The notes: generated by a model from the letters alone, not told the origin. DNA of 44,092 bases from Nostoc sp. 'Peltigera membranacea cyanobiont' 210A (GCF_002246015.1 NZ_NOLJ01000001.1:387402-431493), one strand, 5' to 3'; shown: positions 33,621-42,337, numbered from the stretch's first letter. Numbers and translations: made by a program.

Positions 33621-34940
33621 TTGAATATCGATTCTGTAATACAACCCCTGCAACGCTTTGGTGTCCATCTGGGACTCGATCGCATTGTCAATCTATTGGC
33701 AAATCTTGGAAATCCCCATCACCAAGTCCCGGTAATTCATGTTGCTGGCACTAATGGCAAAGGTTCAGTCTGTGCCTATCTTTCCTCGGTACTCACTGAG
33801 GCTGGTTATCGTACAGGACGCTACACTTCCCCCCATTTAGTTGATTGGACGGAACGTATTTGTCTGAATGAACAGCCAATTTCCTCAGAGGAATTGAGTC
33901 AATTATTAGAAAAAGTCCAAGCGGTTATTCGCCCTGATGACGAATCGGCAACTCAGTTTGAAGTAATTACAGCAGCAGCTTGGTTATATTTTGCCCAGCA
34001 ACAAGTTGATGTGGCTGTGGTAGAAGTTGGGCTAGGAGGGCGCTTAGATGCTACCAATGTCTGCTTGGAACCTTTGGTTACGCTCATTACTTCTATTAGC
34101 CGCGAACACTGGCAGCAACTTGGCCCTACCGTCGCTGATATTGCTAGAGAAAAAGCAGGTATTCTCAAACCTGGATGTCCCGTTGTGGTTGGGCCATTAC
34201 CACCAGAGGCAGAGAAAGTGGTGCGATCGCGTGCCTTAGAATTACAATGCCCAATTTTTACACCTCAACCTGCCCGTGAAATCGCTACAGGATGGGCAGA
34301 GTATGAAACAATTCAAAATTCAAAATTCAAAATTCAAAATTCAAAATTAATTAAATACCCTTTGCCCTTAGTGGGACAAATTCAGTTAACTAATTCAGCT
34401 TTGGCAATAGCTGCTTTAGAAATTCTCCAACAACAGGGTTGGCAGATTTCAGAAAAAGCCATAATTAACGGCATGGCCAAAACTAAATGGCCGGGGCGAA
34501 TGCAATGGACTACTTGGGAAAACCATAAATTATTACTTGATGGCGCTCATAATACCGCCGCCGCCCAAGTTCTCCGCCAGTATGTTGATAGCTTAGACGC
34601 AGTTAACCCCAAACCCATAAATTGGGTTATGGGAATGTTTGCCGATAAGGATCATACTGATATTTTTACTGCATTACTGCGACCAGGCGATCGCCTTTAT
34701 TTAGTACCAATACCAGTAGAACCTTGGGCCGGTAGAACTTCCGCTAATCTAGACTACTTATCAAACCTAGCTTACAGCCTCTGCCCCCAATTAAGCGATC
34801 GCCAAATCCATCCAGATTTATTCACAGCACTAGCAGCCGCAACCTCAACCGCTACCACAGAAGATTTAATCGTTTTGTGTGGTTCCTTTTATTTAGTCGG
34901 CGATTTTTTAGCAACCACCAATATAATTCGTAAATCATAA
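33621..34940 (+). CDS. folC: Bifunctional folylpolyglutamate synthase / dihydrofolate synthase FolC
   Basis: 439-aa Mur-ligase-type enzyme that adds glutamate to dihydropteroate and tetrahydrofolate. I prefer the TTG at 33621 (LNIDSVIQPLQRFGVHLGLD), where family resemblance begins; the ATG at 33537 adds 28 STRR-encoded residues. ATP-binding loop HVAGTNGKGSVCAYLSS, then the second signature EVGLGGRLDATN, central domain, and C-terminal LLDGAHNTAAAQVLRQY and MGMFADKDH. An in-frame five-unit heptamer STRR around residue 232 adds QNSKFKIQNSK, apparently tolerated in a surface loop. The gene is otherwise intact. Confidence 0.93.
   Translation: MNIDSVIQPLQRFGVHLGLDRIVNLLANLGNPHHQVPVIHVAGTNGKGSVCAYLSSVLTEAGYRTGRYTSPHLVDWTERICLNEQPISSEELSQLLEKVQAVIRPDDESATQFEVITAAAWLYFAQQQVDVAVVEVGLGGRLDATNVCLEPLVTLITSISREHWQQLGPTVADIAREKAGILKPGCPVVVGPLPPEAEKVVRSRALELQCPIFTPQPAREIATGWAEYETIQNSKFKIQNSKLIKYPLPLVGQIQLTNSALAIAALEILQQQGWQISEKAIINGMAKTKWPGRMQWTTWENHKLLLDGAHNTAAAQVLRQYVDSLDAVNPKPINWVMGMFADKDHTDIFTALLRPGDRLYLVPIPVEPWAGRTSANLDYLSNLAYSLCPQLSDRQIHPDLFTALAAATSTATTEDLIVLCGSFYLVGDFLATTNIIRKS
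34311..34345 (+). repeat. Five-unit heptamer STRR (ATTCAAA)5 inside folC
   Basis: Exactly five ATTCAAA units (34311-34317, -34324, -34331, -34338, -34345). Three units (21 nt) encode one QNSKFKI heptapeptide. With five units the frame stays open; a gain or loss that is not a multiple of three would shift the reading frame. Confidence 0.9.
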
Positions 34941-34972
34941 TTACGAATTACGAATTACGAATTACAAATTTA
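34939..34972. repeat. Short tandem repeat (ATTACGA)n between convergent genes
   Basis: ATTACGA units after the folC stop codon run to the stop codon of the sugar-binding protein gene. Confidence 0.75.
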
Positions 34973-36268
34973 CCTCTGATTCCACTCTTGCGCCGCATCT
35001 TCTACAGCTTTATCTACAGTTTTCTCCCCTAACATTGCTGCTTGCAAGTTCTCATAAACTGCCTTTTGCAGTTTATTAAAATCCTTCAAGGTAGGGGTTA
35101 ATATTTCTGCCTTTGGCAGTTCTTGAGCACTCATAACTCGTGCTTTTTCTATTGTTGAAGCATTAGCTGGAATATCTTTAAAGTAAGTATCAGACAATGC
35201 TTTGATTGTAGAAGGTAGGACATTTGCAGCTTTAGCAAAGGCTAACTGATTTTCGTCATTGGTGACAAATAAAGCAAACTTCACAGCGCCATCTGGTTGT
35301 TTGCTATCGCGGGGAATAACTATGTTCATCACCGCAACATTTTTCTTACCTGTGTCACCAGTGAGTTGAGGTGCTATTTCTGAAGCTTGAGCAATTTTTG
35401 GGGCATTATTAGCGATCGTTTTCAGAAACTCTGGTCCAGAAGCTAGAAACGCAGTCTCTCCAGATTGGTATAAATCGATCGCGTGGCGATGTCCTTGGGT
35501 TAAAGCCTCTTTAGGAAGCAACCCTTTTTTATACAAGTCTACCCAATACTGAAACGCGGCTTTCCCTGGTGCTGAATTAAACGCTGCTTTACCCTCAGCA
35601 TCTATTAAGGTGACTCCCATTTGCACGAAAGATTCCAGCACTTCACCAGAATCTTGCGGTACGAAAGTCACAAAAAAGGCATATTTACCCGTCTTGTCTT
35701 TAATTTGTTGCGCGGCTTGTGCCAATTCTGCGTAGGTTGCAGGGACTTTATTGATACCTGCCTGTTTTAATAAATCAGTGTTATAAATGGTTAACCGTGT
35801 GGTGAGATACCAGGGAATCCCAAAACTCTTACCATTAAGCGTGCTTGCTTTCCAGATATTCGGCAGATAGGAGGAACGTACATCATTTGGGACTTTCGCA
35901 TCTAAATCTAACCAGGCATTTCGTCCGGCAAGTTGGGAAGCAAAACCCGGATTTAAGTTGACTACATCAGGTGGCGTTTTTGCGGAGACAGCTGTTAATA
36001 TTTTGTTCTCCATTGCTGCCCAAGGTACATCAACCCAGTTAATCTTTATACCTGGATTTTGCGATTCAAAATTCGCAATTAGGCTTTTGAAGTAGTCGGT
36101 AAATTGAGGTTGGAGTTGCATTGTCCAAAACTCAACAGTTCCCACTCCTGAAGTAGCTTGTTTTGTACTTGTATTAACATTACCTGTGCTGCAACTTACA
36201 ATCCAACTGGTTAATAAGCCAAGCAGTACCAAAGCAACAAGTTGTTTAAATTTTCGTAATTGAATCAT
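34970..36268 (-). CDS. ABC transporter substrate-binding lipoprotein, sugar type
   Basis: 432-aa extracytoplasmic solute-binding protein of family 1. N-terminal lipoprotein signal: basic MIQLRKFKQ, hydrophobic LVALVLLGLLTSWIV, lipobox ending at the Cys in VSC (about residue 26). Typical segments: VEFWTMQLQPQ, FESQNPGIKINWVDVPW, TPPDVVNLNPGF, PWYLTTRLTIYNTDLLKQAG. Similar to glycosyl-glycerol, maltose and sn-glycerol-3-phosphate binders, but the sugar cannot be named. No permease or ATPase gene lies nearby, so its partners are elsewhere. Divergent from pilM. Confidence 0.92.
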   Translation of the reverse strand: MIQLRKFKQLVALVLLGLLTSWIVSCSTGNVNTSTKQATSGVGTVEFWTMQLQPQFTDYFKSLIANFESQNPGIKINWVDVPWAAMENKILTAVSAKTPPDVVNLNPGFASQLAGRNAWLDLDAKVPNDVRSSYLPNIWKASTLNGKSFGIPWYLTTRLTIYNTDLLKQAGINKVPATYAELAQAAQQIKDKTGKYAFFVTFVPQDSGEVLESFVQMGVTLIDAEGKAAFNSAPGKAAFQYWVDLYKKGLLPKEALTQGHRHAIDLYQSGETAFLASGPEFLKTIANNAPKIAQASEIAPQLTGDTGKKNVAVMNIVIPRDSKQPDGAVKFALFVTNDENQLAFAKAANVLPSTIKALSDTYFKDIPANASTIEKARVMSAQELPKAEILTPTLKDFNKLQKAVYENLQAAMLGEKTVDKAVEDAAQEWNQR

Positions 36269-36346
36269 TTTCCCAGTATTTTTACGCTTGATCAGTGTGA
36301 AAAGCTTAGACAGAATTGTTGAGACTATAGGTTAAATAAATTACCC

Positions 36347-36374
36347 GTAAAGACGTAATATATAACGCCTTTAC
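36347..36374. repeat. Short palindrome upstream of pilM
   Basis: GTAAAGACGT (36347-36356) and ACGCCTTTAC (36365-36374) pair with one mismatch. It resembles the central palindrome of the element at 26798-26902. It lies 47 nt before the pilM start, between divergent genes. Confidence 0.6.
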
Positions 36375-36420
36375 TGCAACAAATTTAAATTTTCAATTTA
36401 GCAGTCCAGCGGGCACAACT

Positions 36421-37527
36421 GTGGTAAAAAGCTTCAATAGTCTGTTTGGCAAATCGAAGAAAGGGGTAGGCATTGAACTTGCTCCCGAACGGGTGAATGT
36501 TGTTCAGCTACGCAAGCAGGGTCAAGGCTTGAAACTAGAAATCTATACATCGGTAGCAGTTCCAGAAGGGATAGTTATCGATGGTCAAATCAGCGACCCT
36601 CCAGCAATGGCGCAATTAATCCAGCAGGCGCTAGCTGAAAGCAAAATCAAAACTTCTCATGTTGCTACTGGTGTACCAGGACGAGATTCTATCGTTCGGA
36701 TTATACCAGTGCCAGCAGAGTTAGATGATAAAGAACTGCGGGAAATGGTGCTGAACCATGAAGCAGGTTTGTATTTACCTTATCCTCGTGAAGAGGCTGA
36801 TGTAGATTATCAGAAACTTGGGTATTTTGTAGATGAAGATGGCATTGAAAAAGTACACGTCCTCCTAGTTGCCACCCGTAAGGAGATCACGGATACCTAT
36901 ATAAGTACCTTCGAGCAGGCAGGATTACACATTGATGTTTTAGAAATTAACAGTTTTGCTCTAATTCGGACTATTCGCGAACAACTGCGACAATTTGGCC
37001 CGCAAGAAGCAGCAGTACTAGTTGATATCGAGTTCGACAGTACAGAAATAGCCATCATCGTTAACGGAGTGCCGCAATTTTCGCGCACAGTCCCAATCGG
37101 GACTTATCAAATGCAAACTGCCTTAGCAAGGGCAATGAGCTTACCTACATCACGAGATATGGAACTGTTACACGGAATGGTTATTCCTGCAACTCCCATA
37201 GACGGCGGTAAAACTGGCGTTACCGAACTCGATCCTGGCATGGCTGCCATATTGAGAGTCTTGGGAGAACTAACGGATGAACTGCGCCGTTCCATCGATT
37301 TTTACCTGAATCAAAGTGAAAATTTGGAGGTAGCGCAGATTTTATTAGCTGGGCCAGGAGGTGGACTTCAACAGCTAGACGAATTTTTTACCCAACGATT
37401 GAGTTTGCCAACTACCCAAATAGATCCAATCGGGTCTTTATCTTTGGAAGTTGACACTGATAAATATCCACAGGTACAACGCTCTGGCTTGGCGATTGTA
37501 CTTGGTCTAGGAATGCGGGAGGTGTAA
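36421..37527 (+). CDS. pilM: Type IV pilus assembly protein PilM
   Basis: 368-aa actin-like ATPase-fold cytoplasmic protein that binds the PilN N-terminus in the pilus alignment complex. GTG start at 36421. Phosphate-binding-like motifs: KKGVGIELAPERVNVVQLRK at the N-terminus, AAVLVDIEFDSTEIAIIVNG in the middle, and ILLAGPGGGLQQLDEFF near the C-terminus. Length is normal. First gene of pilM-pilN-pilO-pilQ; 4 nt separate it from pilN, so the two should be translationally coupled. Confidence 0.96.
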   Translation: MVKSFNSLFGKSKKGVGIELAPERVNVVQLRKQGQGLKLEIYTSVAVPEGIVIDGQISDPPAMAQLIQQALAESKIKTSHVATGVPGRDSIVRIIPVPAELDDKELREMVLNHEAGLYLPYPREEADVDYQKLGYFVDEDGIEKVHVLLVATRKEITDTYISTFEQAGLHIDVLEINSFALIRTIREQLRQFGPQEAAVLVDIEFDSTEIAIIVNGVPQFSRTVPIGTYQMQTALARAMSLPTSRDMELLHGMVIPATPIDGGKTGVTELDPGMAAILRVLGELTDELRRSIDFYLNQSENLEVAQILLAGPGGGLQQLDEFFTQRLSLPTTQIDPIGSLSLEVDTDKYPQVQRSGLAIVLGLGMREV

Positions 37528-37531
37528 CAAA

Positions 37532-38308
37532 ATGTACAGCCTAGATGTTAACTTTCTTAAAGACCGCCCAGCATTCCAGAAAAAGCCAGAGAGAAAGGGA
37601 GGAATATCTCTAAAATTTCCTACGGGGGATTTGACACTACTGTATGTGGGAGTTGCAGTAGGTATAGGTCTTCCGGCTTTATTAGGAGTTAGTTGGTGGT
37701 TGCTGCAAGGGAAGATTGTTGAATTAGATGGTCAGATTGCACAACTAGACCAAGAAAGCAAGAGGTTAGATACAGAAATAGGAAATATTAACAAAATCAA
37801 AGCCGAGACAAACGCAATTAAAGGGGAAACCCAAGCTTTAGTAACTGTATTTGACCAGATTCGTCCTTGGTCAGCAATGCTGCAAGATTTGCGCGATCGC
37901 ATCCCAAGCGCAGTGCAAATCGAGAACATCAAGCAAATCCCACCCATTGCGGTAGCGGCAGGTCAGCCACCAAATAATCCCGCCGGGGGATTAGAAATTA
38001 ACGGATTGGCTCGTTCCTTTAATGATGTCAATGATTTCTTATTGAGTTTACAACAGTCTCAGTTTTTAAAGCCCACAGAAACCAGAATTCTCACAGCAAC
38101 GTTAGTAGAGGCTCCCTTAACAGCAAGTGCGAGTCAATCTTCTACTGATGTAATTATTAAACCACCTCAAGTAGTTAAATACACTATTCAATCGAGCATG
38201 AACGACGTTCCAGCGTCGGAATTAATTCGAGAGTTAGAAAAAAAAGGCACAGTGGGGTTAGTAACTCGAATTCGTAATATGCAACAAACAGGAGTCATTT
38301 CAAAATGA
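37532..38308 (+). CDS. pilN: Type IV pilus assembly protein PilN
   Basis: 258-aa bitopic inner-membrane protein. The short cytoplasmic tail contains MYSLDVNFLKDRP, the PilN segment that docks onto PilM. One membrane helix about 32-55 (LTLLYVGVAVGIGLPALLGV then SWWLL), a coiled coil about 58-98 (Gln/Asp/Lys-rich), and a periplasmic ferredoxin-like fold (IPSAVQIENIKQIPP, GLEINGLARSFNDVNDFLL). It overlaps pilO by 4 nt (ATGA), a coupled arrangement. Slightly longer than Gram-negative PilN (~200 aa), as usual in cyanobacteria. Confidence 0.95.
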   Translation: MYSLDVNFLKDRPAFQKKPERKGGISLKFPTGDLTLLYVGVAVGIGLPALLGVSWWLLQGKIVELDGQIAQLDQESKRLDTEIGNINKIKAETNAIKGETQALVTVFDQIRPWSAMLQDLRDRIPSAVQIENIKQIPPIAVAAGQPPNNPAGGLEINGLARSFNDVNDFLLSLQQSQFLKPTETRILTATLVEAPLTASASQSSTDVIIKPPQVVKYTIQSSMNDVPASELIRELEKKGTVGLVTRIRNMQQTGVISK

Positions 38309-39072
38309 CGCTGAGTGATGATTTAAATTTTGCCGAACATGGTGGGGAATTCGATCAGGCAGGGCCAGCCCCACGTGTGGTATTTGGTATTGCCTTCACA
38401 CCAAAAATTATTGGGATCTTAGTGGGGGTAATTGGTTTAGCAGGAGCAGGTTATATATTGTTAAACCTGCTGATGCCAGCTTGGGAAAGCTATCAGCAGC
38501 AGCAAGCCAAAAGCACTGAACTGCAAGCGCAAATTGAGCAAAAAAAAGCCAATATCAAACAGATTGACAAAGTTAAAGACGAACTAGCACAGGCAAAGCA
38601 GCAAAAAGTTCAGGTTTTAAGTTTATTTGCTAACGAAAAAACCTTAGATACATTACTGTTGGATTTGAACCGCTTAATTGAGTCTGGTAATACTGCAACT
38701 TCTATTAATGCAGTAAGAGCCAAACTGAAGAAATATGTGCCAATTTCCCAAAAACCAGAACCGATTACCGATGGAAGTCTAGGAATAGGGGTTAACGGCA
38801 AGCTGCAACGCAGTACTATCAGCGCTGAGATTACAGCAACTTATGAACAAACACAATCGATAATTCGTAACATTGAGCGGTTACAGCCTTTGTTAATAGT
38901 TAAAGATTATCAAGCAACTTTGGCTCCAGCAGAGACAAGATCCCCATTAGATAAAACGCCGATGCAGGTAGGCCCAGCAGCGATTAATACATCATTCCAG
39001 TTACAGGTATTGATGCCACTTAGTCCAGAAGAAATAGCCGCAGCTGCTGCTACAGCTGCCCCGAAAAAGTAG
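38305..39072 (+). CDS. pilO: Type IV pilus assembly protein PilO
   Basis: 255-aa bitopic inner-membrane partner of PilN. A ~30-residue cytoplasmic tail, one membrane helix about 32-55 (IIGILVGVIGLAGAGYILLN), a coiled coil about 60-100 (QQQAKSTELQAQIEQKKANI), and a periplasmic domain with ISAEITATYEQTQSIIRNIE, the typical PilO strand-helix. The C-terminus is Ala-rich. The start codon overlaps the pilN stop (ATGA). The gap to pilQ is unusually long (~276 nt) because a repeat element lies there, starting 17 nt after this stop. Confidence 0.94.
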   Translation: MTLSDDLNFAEHGGEFDQAGPAPRVVFGIAFTPKIIGILVGVIGLAGAGYILLNLLMPAWESYQQQQAKSTELQAQIEQKKANIKQIDKVKDELAQAKQQKVQVLSLFANEKTLDTLLLDLNRLIESGNTATSINAVRAKLKKYVPISQKPEPITDGSLGIGVNGKLQRSTISAEITATYEQTQSIIRNIERLQPLLIVKDYQATLAPAETRSPLDKTPMQVGPAAINTSFQLQVLMPLSPEEIAAAAATAAPKK

Positions 39073-39089
39073 TCACATTAGAGCTAGGA

Positions 39090-39300
39090 CGAATAGAATT
39101 CGCGGCTACACAAGCGTAGACAAACCTTCCCGCAGACTAAGGAAATAATTGAGGGTTTTGAAACTCACGTTCGCCGTTGGCGTTTTTGCAGGGTAGGTGG
39201 GTAAAGTCTCGTGTAGTCAAAGCGCGGTCTTCTCCCACAGGAAGAGGCTAGCGCCAATGGGGTTTCCCCATAAGCAATTGGCGTGCGGTTTCTAACCGCC
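39090..39300. repeat. Dispersed palindromic repeat, family B copy 2, with nested insertions
   Basis: Shares the blocks CGAATAGAATT, CGCGGCTACACAA, AATTGAG, AGGTGGGT, TCGTGTAG and GCGGTTTCTAACCGCC with the copy at 9582-9719. Two inserts interrupt it: about 39170-39193 (GTTCGCCGTTGGCGTTTTTG) and 39229-39284, the latter flanked by a direct GCGGT duplication (39224-39228 and 39285-39289). The second insert is palindromic (GCGCCAAT/ATTGGCG and GGGG-TTT-CCCC). It lies within the pilMNOQ unit. Confidence 0.8.
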
Positions 39301-39348
39301 TAATCAAAATTGTATGTAAACAGGGTTTTATAAGGTGAGGAATGAACT

Positions 39349-41526
39349 GTGAAACAGCTTCACGGTAATAGTTTTATTTTAGGTACTGCCGCTTTTGTAT
39401 TTTTGGCGGCTCAACCAGTTTGGGCACAAATTAGTCAAGTTACTAATGTCCAGTTAAATCCAGTTAATGGTGGAATTAGCGTTGCTTTGAAAACTTCTTC
39501 TGGGTCACGCCCCCAAGTTTTCACTACGAAAAGAGGCAAGGCTTTAGTCGCTGATCTTATCAACACTCAATTACGATTACCACAAGGTAATAGTTTTCGT
39601 CAAGATAACCCAGCACCAGGAATTGCATCTGTTGAGGTTAGTCAGCTTGATGCTAATAGTGTTCGGGTAACGGTAACTGGGAGCAACGATGCACCTGGCA
39701 GTCAACCTGTGATGCGATCGCCAAATGGAATTACACTCAGCTTTAGCCCTTCAACAGGCACTACAGCATCAGCGCCAACGCCAACAGCCCCAACAGCCCC
39801 AATATCCACAGCACCACCCGTTACTACTCCAGCCCAACCTGGTCAAAATCCAGGTGTTCTCGTTCCTAACCCGGAAGTAACTATTGACGGACAACCTGCA
39901 CAAGCCGCTGGGCCAGGTCAACCTCTGAGTCAGGCTCCACCATTCTTACCTCGAGCCGTCGCCCCACCAGTGGGAGATATTGCTATTTCCGCTACCGATG
40001 CTTCTCCTAGCACCGTTGACTTAGCAACTCAGGAACGTGTACCTCGTCTAGTACTGCGAGATGCCCCAGTACGTGAGGTTTTATCATTGCTTGCCCGTGC
40101 TGCTGGTTTGAACTTAGCTTACGTCGGAGGTGAGCAAGGTGGTGGAGGTCAGGCAGGTGGCGGTGCTAATTCACCAGCAGTTTCTCAAACTATTTCTTTA
40201 GATATAGAAAATGAGCCAGTGCAAGATGTATTTAACTACGTTTTGCGCCTGAGTGGTTTAGAAGCTAACCGTAGTGGTCGTACAGTTTTTGTCGGAGCCA
40301 AACTACCTAATGCGACCCGTGATATGGTTATGCGTAGTATGCGACTCAATCAGGTAACGGTGGGAACCGCACTAAATTTTTTGGTTGGCTTAGGAGCAGA
40401 AAGTGCCGTCAGCCGCGAACGACAAGTTACCAGTGTTAGTGCCGTAGCCGTGGGTAATACGGCTGCTCCCATCACCCAAACTCAGACGACCACGGAAACC
40501 AGACTAGAAACCCAGCGCGCTAGTTTTCAAGACTCTAGTCCATTACTAAGAGGTTTACAGGCATTAGGAGACGAGCGCACCAATTCCCTGACCTTAATTG
40601 GCCCTCCTAGACTCATTGAGATTGCGATGGCTCAACTAACTCAGCTTGATATCCGCCGTCGTCAGGTGGTAGTCAACGTCAAGATTATTGATGTCAACCT
40701 CTCGAATATTCAGGACTACAACACTAGCTTTTCTTTTGGGGTTGGTAATAACTACTTTAGCAATGATGGTGGTGTCGCCTCTCTGAATTTTGGCGGTGCT
40801 AGACCAGCTACTAGTGATGAATCAAGAAATAGCTTGACTAGTACACCGATCATCAATAATGTTGCTAGCACTATTACATCACCATATAGGTTTACTAAAA
40901 GTCTTCTCGCTAGTTTGAAGGCTCAGGTTACAAATGGCAATGCCAAGATTTTGACCGACCCAACCCTAATTGTGCAAGAAGGTCAACAGGCTCTGGTGAA
41001 TCTGACTCAAGAAGTAGTGGGAAATATAACCCTGGAAACAACGGATACTTCTGGTGGTTCTAGGACAGAAAGAACAATTGAGAAACAAAAAGTTGGCTTA
41101 ACCTTGAGTGTAAAAATTGAGCGGATTGACGATAATGGGTTCGTTTCTCTATCGGTTGCTCCTACTGTCAGCGCTCCTTCCGCCTCACAAGATACAGGAA
41201 ATGGACAAATTGTTTTAGTGTCTGAGCGCTCTCTTACTTCTGGCTTAATTCGCTTACGGGATGGTCAAACACTGATTCTGAGTGGTATAATACAAGACCA
41301 AGATCGGACAGCTGTCTCCAAAATTCCTATCTTAGGCGATCTCCCACTGATTGGTTCGCTATTTAGAAGTACAAACCGACAGAACCAGCGTCAAGAGGTA
41401 ATTGTGTTGCTTACACCTCAGATTATGGACGACTCTGAGAACTCCTCCTACGGCTATAACTATGCCCCTAGCCCTGAAGTGCGGCAAATCCTTGAGCGTC
41501 GTGGGTTGAAGAGTCCTGGCAGGTAA
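39349..41526 (+). CDS. pilQ: Type IV pilus secretin PilQ
   Basis: 725-aa outer-membrane secretin, forming the multimeric pore for the pilus. GTG start at 39349, preceded by AGGTGAGGAA. Signal peptide about 1-26 (ILGTAAFVFLAAQPVWA). AMIN domain about 30-130, which in PilQ binds peptidoglycan; a Pro/Thr/Ala-rich linker about 130-215; STN/secretin N domains about 220-330 and 330-440 with a Gly-rich loop (GGEQGGGGQAGGGANS); secretin core about 480-700, ending IPILGDLPLIGSLFRS and QEVIVLLTPQIM. Distance from pilO suggests possible separate expression. A strong terminator follows. Confidence 0.96.
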   Translation: MKQLHGNSFILGTAAFVFLAAQPVWAQISQVTNVQLNPVNGGISVALKTSSGSRPQVFTTKRGKALVADLINTQLRLPQGNSFRQDNPAPGIASVEVSQLDANSVRVTVTGSNDAPGSQPVMRSPNGITLSFSPSTGTTASAPTPTAPTAPISTAPPVTTPAQPGQNPGVLVPNPEVTIDGQPAQAAGPGQPLSQAPPFLPRAVAPPVGDIAISATDASPSTVDLATQERVPRLVLRDAPVREVLSLLARAAGLNLAYVGGEQGGGGQAGGGANSPAVSQTISLDIENEPVQDVFNYVLRLSGLEANRSGRTVFVGAKLPNATRDMVMRSMRLNQVTVGTALNFLVGLGAESAVSRERQVTSVSAVAVGNTAAPITQTQTTTETRLETQRASFQDSSPLLRGLQALGDERTNSLTLIGPPRLIEIAMAQLTQLDIRRRQVVVNVKIIDVNLSNIQDYNTSFSFGVGNNYFSNDGGVASLNFGGARPATSDESRNSLTSTPIINNVASTITSPYRFTKSLLASLKAQVTNGNAKILTDPTLIVQEGQQALVNLTQEVVGNITLETTDTSGGSRTERTIEKQKVGLTLSVKIERIDDNGFVSLSVAPTVSAPSASQDTGNGQIVLVSERSLTSGLIRLRDGQTLILSGIIQDQDRTAVSKIPILGDLPLIGSLFRSTNRQNQRQEVIVLLTPQIMDDSENSSYGYNYAPSPEVRQILERRGLKSPGR

Positions 41527-41568
41527 TTAAAGATAATTAGTAGGTGAATCACCTCTGCTAAAGGCTCA

Positions 41569-41608
41569 GATCCCCAACTTCTTAAAGAAGTTGGGGATCT
41601 TCTTTTTT
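41569..41608 (+). terminator. Rho-independent terminator after pilQ
   Basis: Perfect 12-bp stem GATCCCCAACTT/AAGTTGGGGATC (41569-41580 and 41588-41599) with loop CTTAAAG, followed by TTCTTTTTT. It ends the pilMNOQ unit 42 nt after the stop. Confidence 0.92.
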
Positions 41609-41689
41609 ACGAGTAGGTTTAAGTTTAAATGTCATTCTACAATAAAAATACCCAATCACAATAGAAGTAGCAGTAGTGGGTAAATACTA

Positions 41690-41932
41690 ATGAGTTCAGA
41701 ACAAGAGTTATTAACAAAGTGGCGTTCTCTTCCACAAGAAAAACAAGAGGAAGTTTTAGATTTTGTTGAATTTCTTGGTTTGAAAAACTCTGCAAATAAA
41801 GTCTCATTGGGAGAACGTTTGCAGCAAATTCGCACTAGGATTGTTGCTTCTGGTAAACATTTATTAGATGAAGATGAAATCGAAAAAGAACTCGCCAGCC
41901 GCAGAGGTGGGCTACAGGGTAGAGAAGAATGA
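41690..41932 (+). CDS. Antitoxin-like protein (DUF2281-type N-terminus) of a PIN-type toxin-antitoxin pair
   Basis: 80-aa small acidic/basic protein. The N-terminus LLTKWRSLPQEKQEEVLDFV and EFLGLK resembles the DUF2281/antitoxin pattern of cyanobacterial PIN-linked pairs; the C-terminal half is helical and charged (GERLQQIRTRIVASG, DEDEIEKELASRRGG). The stop codon overlaps the toxin's ATG (ATGA at 41929-41932), as in coupled TA operons. It is probably expressed and could still bind DNA even though the toxin frame is broken. The pilQ terminator lies upstream, so it should have its own promoter at about 41610-41690. Confidence 0.78.
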   Translation: MSSEQELLTKWRSLPQEKQEEVLDFVEFLGLKNSANKVSLGERLQQIRTRIVASGKHLLDEDEIEKELASRRGGLQGREE

Positions 41933-42337
41933 AAATAACTAACTTATATTGATTCAGGGGTATTAATCAGCGCAACAGATGGTGTTGGTAGAATTGCCGA
42001 TAAAGCCCTTGAAATATTAGGAGATTCCCAACGGGAATTTGCTTGTAGTGAGTTTGTCAAATTGGAGGTAAGTCCAAAAGCGGTTTTTAACAAGCAAACC
42101 GAAGAAGCTCAATTCTATGAAGAGTTTTTTAGTGATGTTACCTACTGGGCGAGTGATTTGGCTCATATTGTTCAGGAGGCTTACCAAATTGCTTCTCAGT
42201 ATGGTTTAGCAGCTATGGACGTGCTTCATGTAGCTGCGGCGTTGTCAGTTGGTGCAGAAGAATTAGTCACAACCGAGAAAAGAACAAAGCCCATGCATCG
42301 AGTAACTAGTATTAATGTAGTTTTTATTTTTGATTGA
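41929..42337 (+). pseudogene. PIN-domain toxin (VapC-like), frameshifted by a 4-nt duplication
   Basis: From ATG 41929 the frame reads MKITNLY and stops. Removing one AACT of the tandem AACTAACT at 41937-41944 restores MKITYIDSGVLISATDGV, the normal PIN start, and leaves an uninterrupted frame to 42337 (131 aa plus stop). PIN acidic residues are then present: Asp in YIDSGVL, Glu in ACSEFVKLEV, Asp in AMDVLHVAAAL, Glu in VTTEKRT. As sequenced the RNase toxin is not made from this start. A shorter product from TTG 42062 would lack the first catalytic Asp. Confidence 0.85.
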
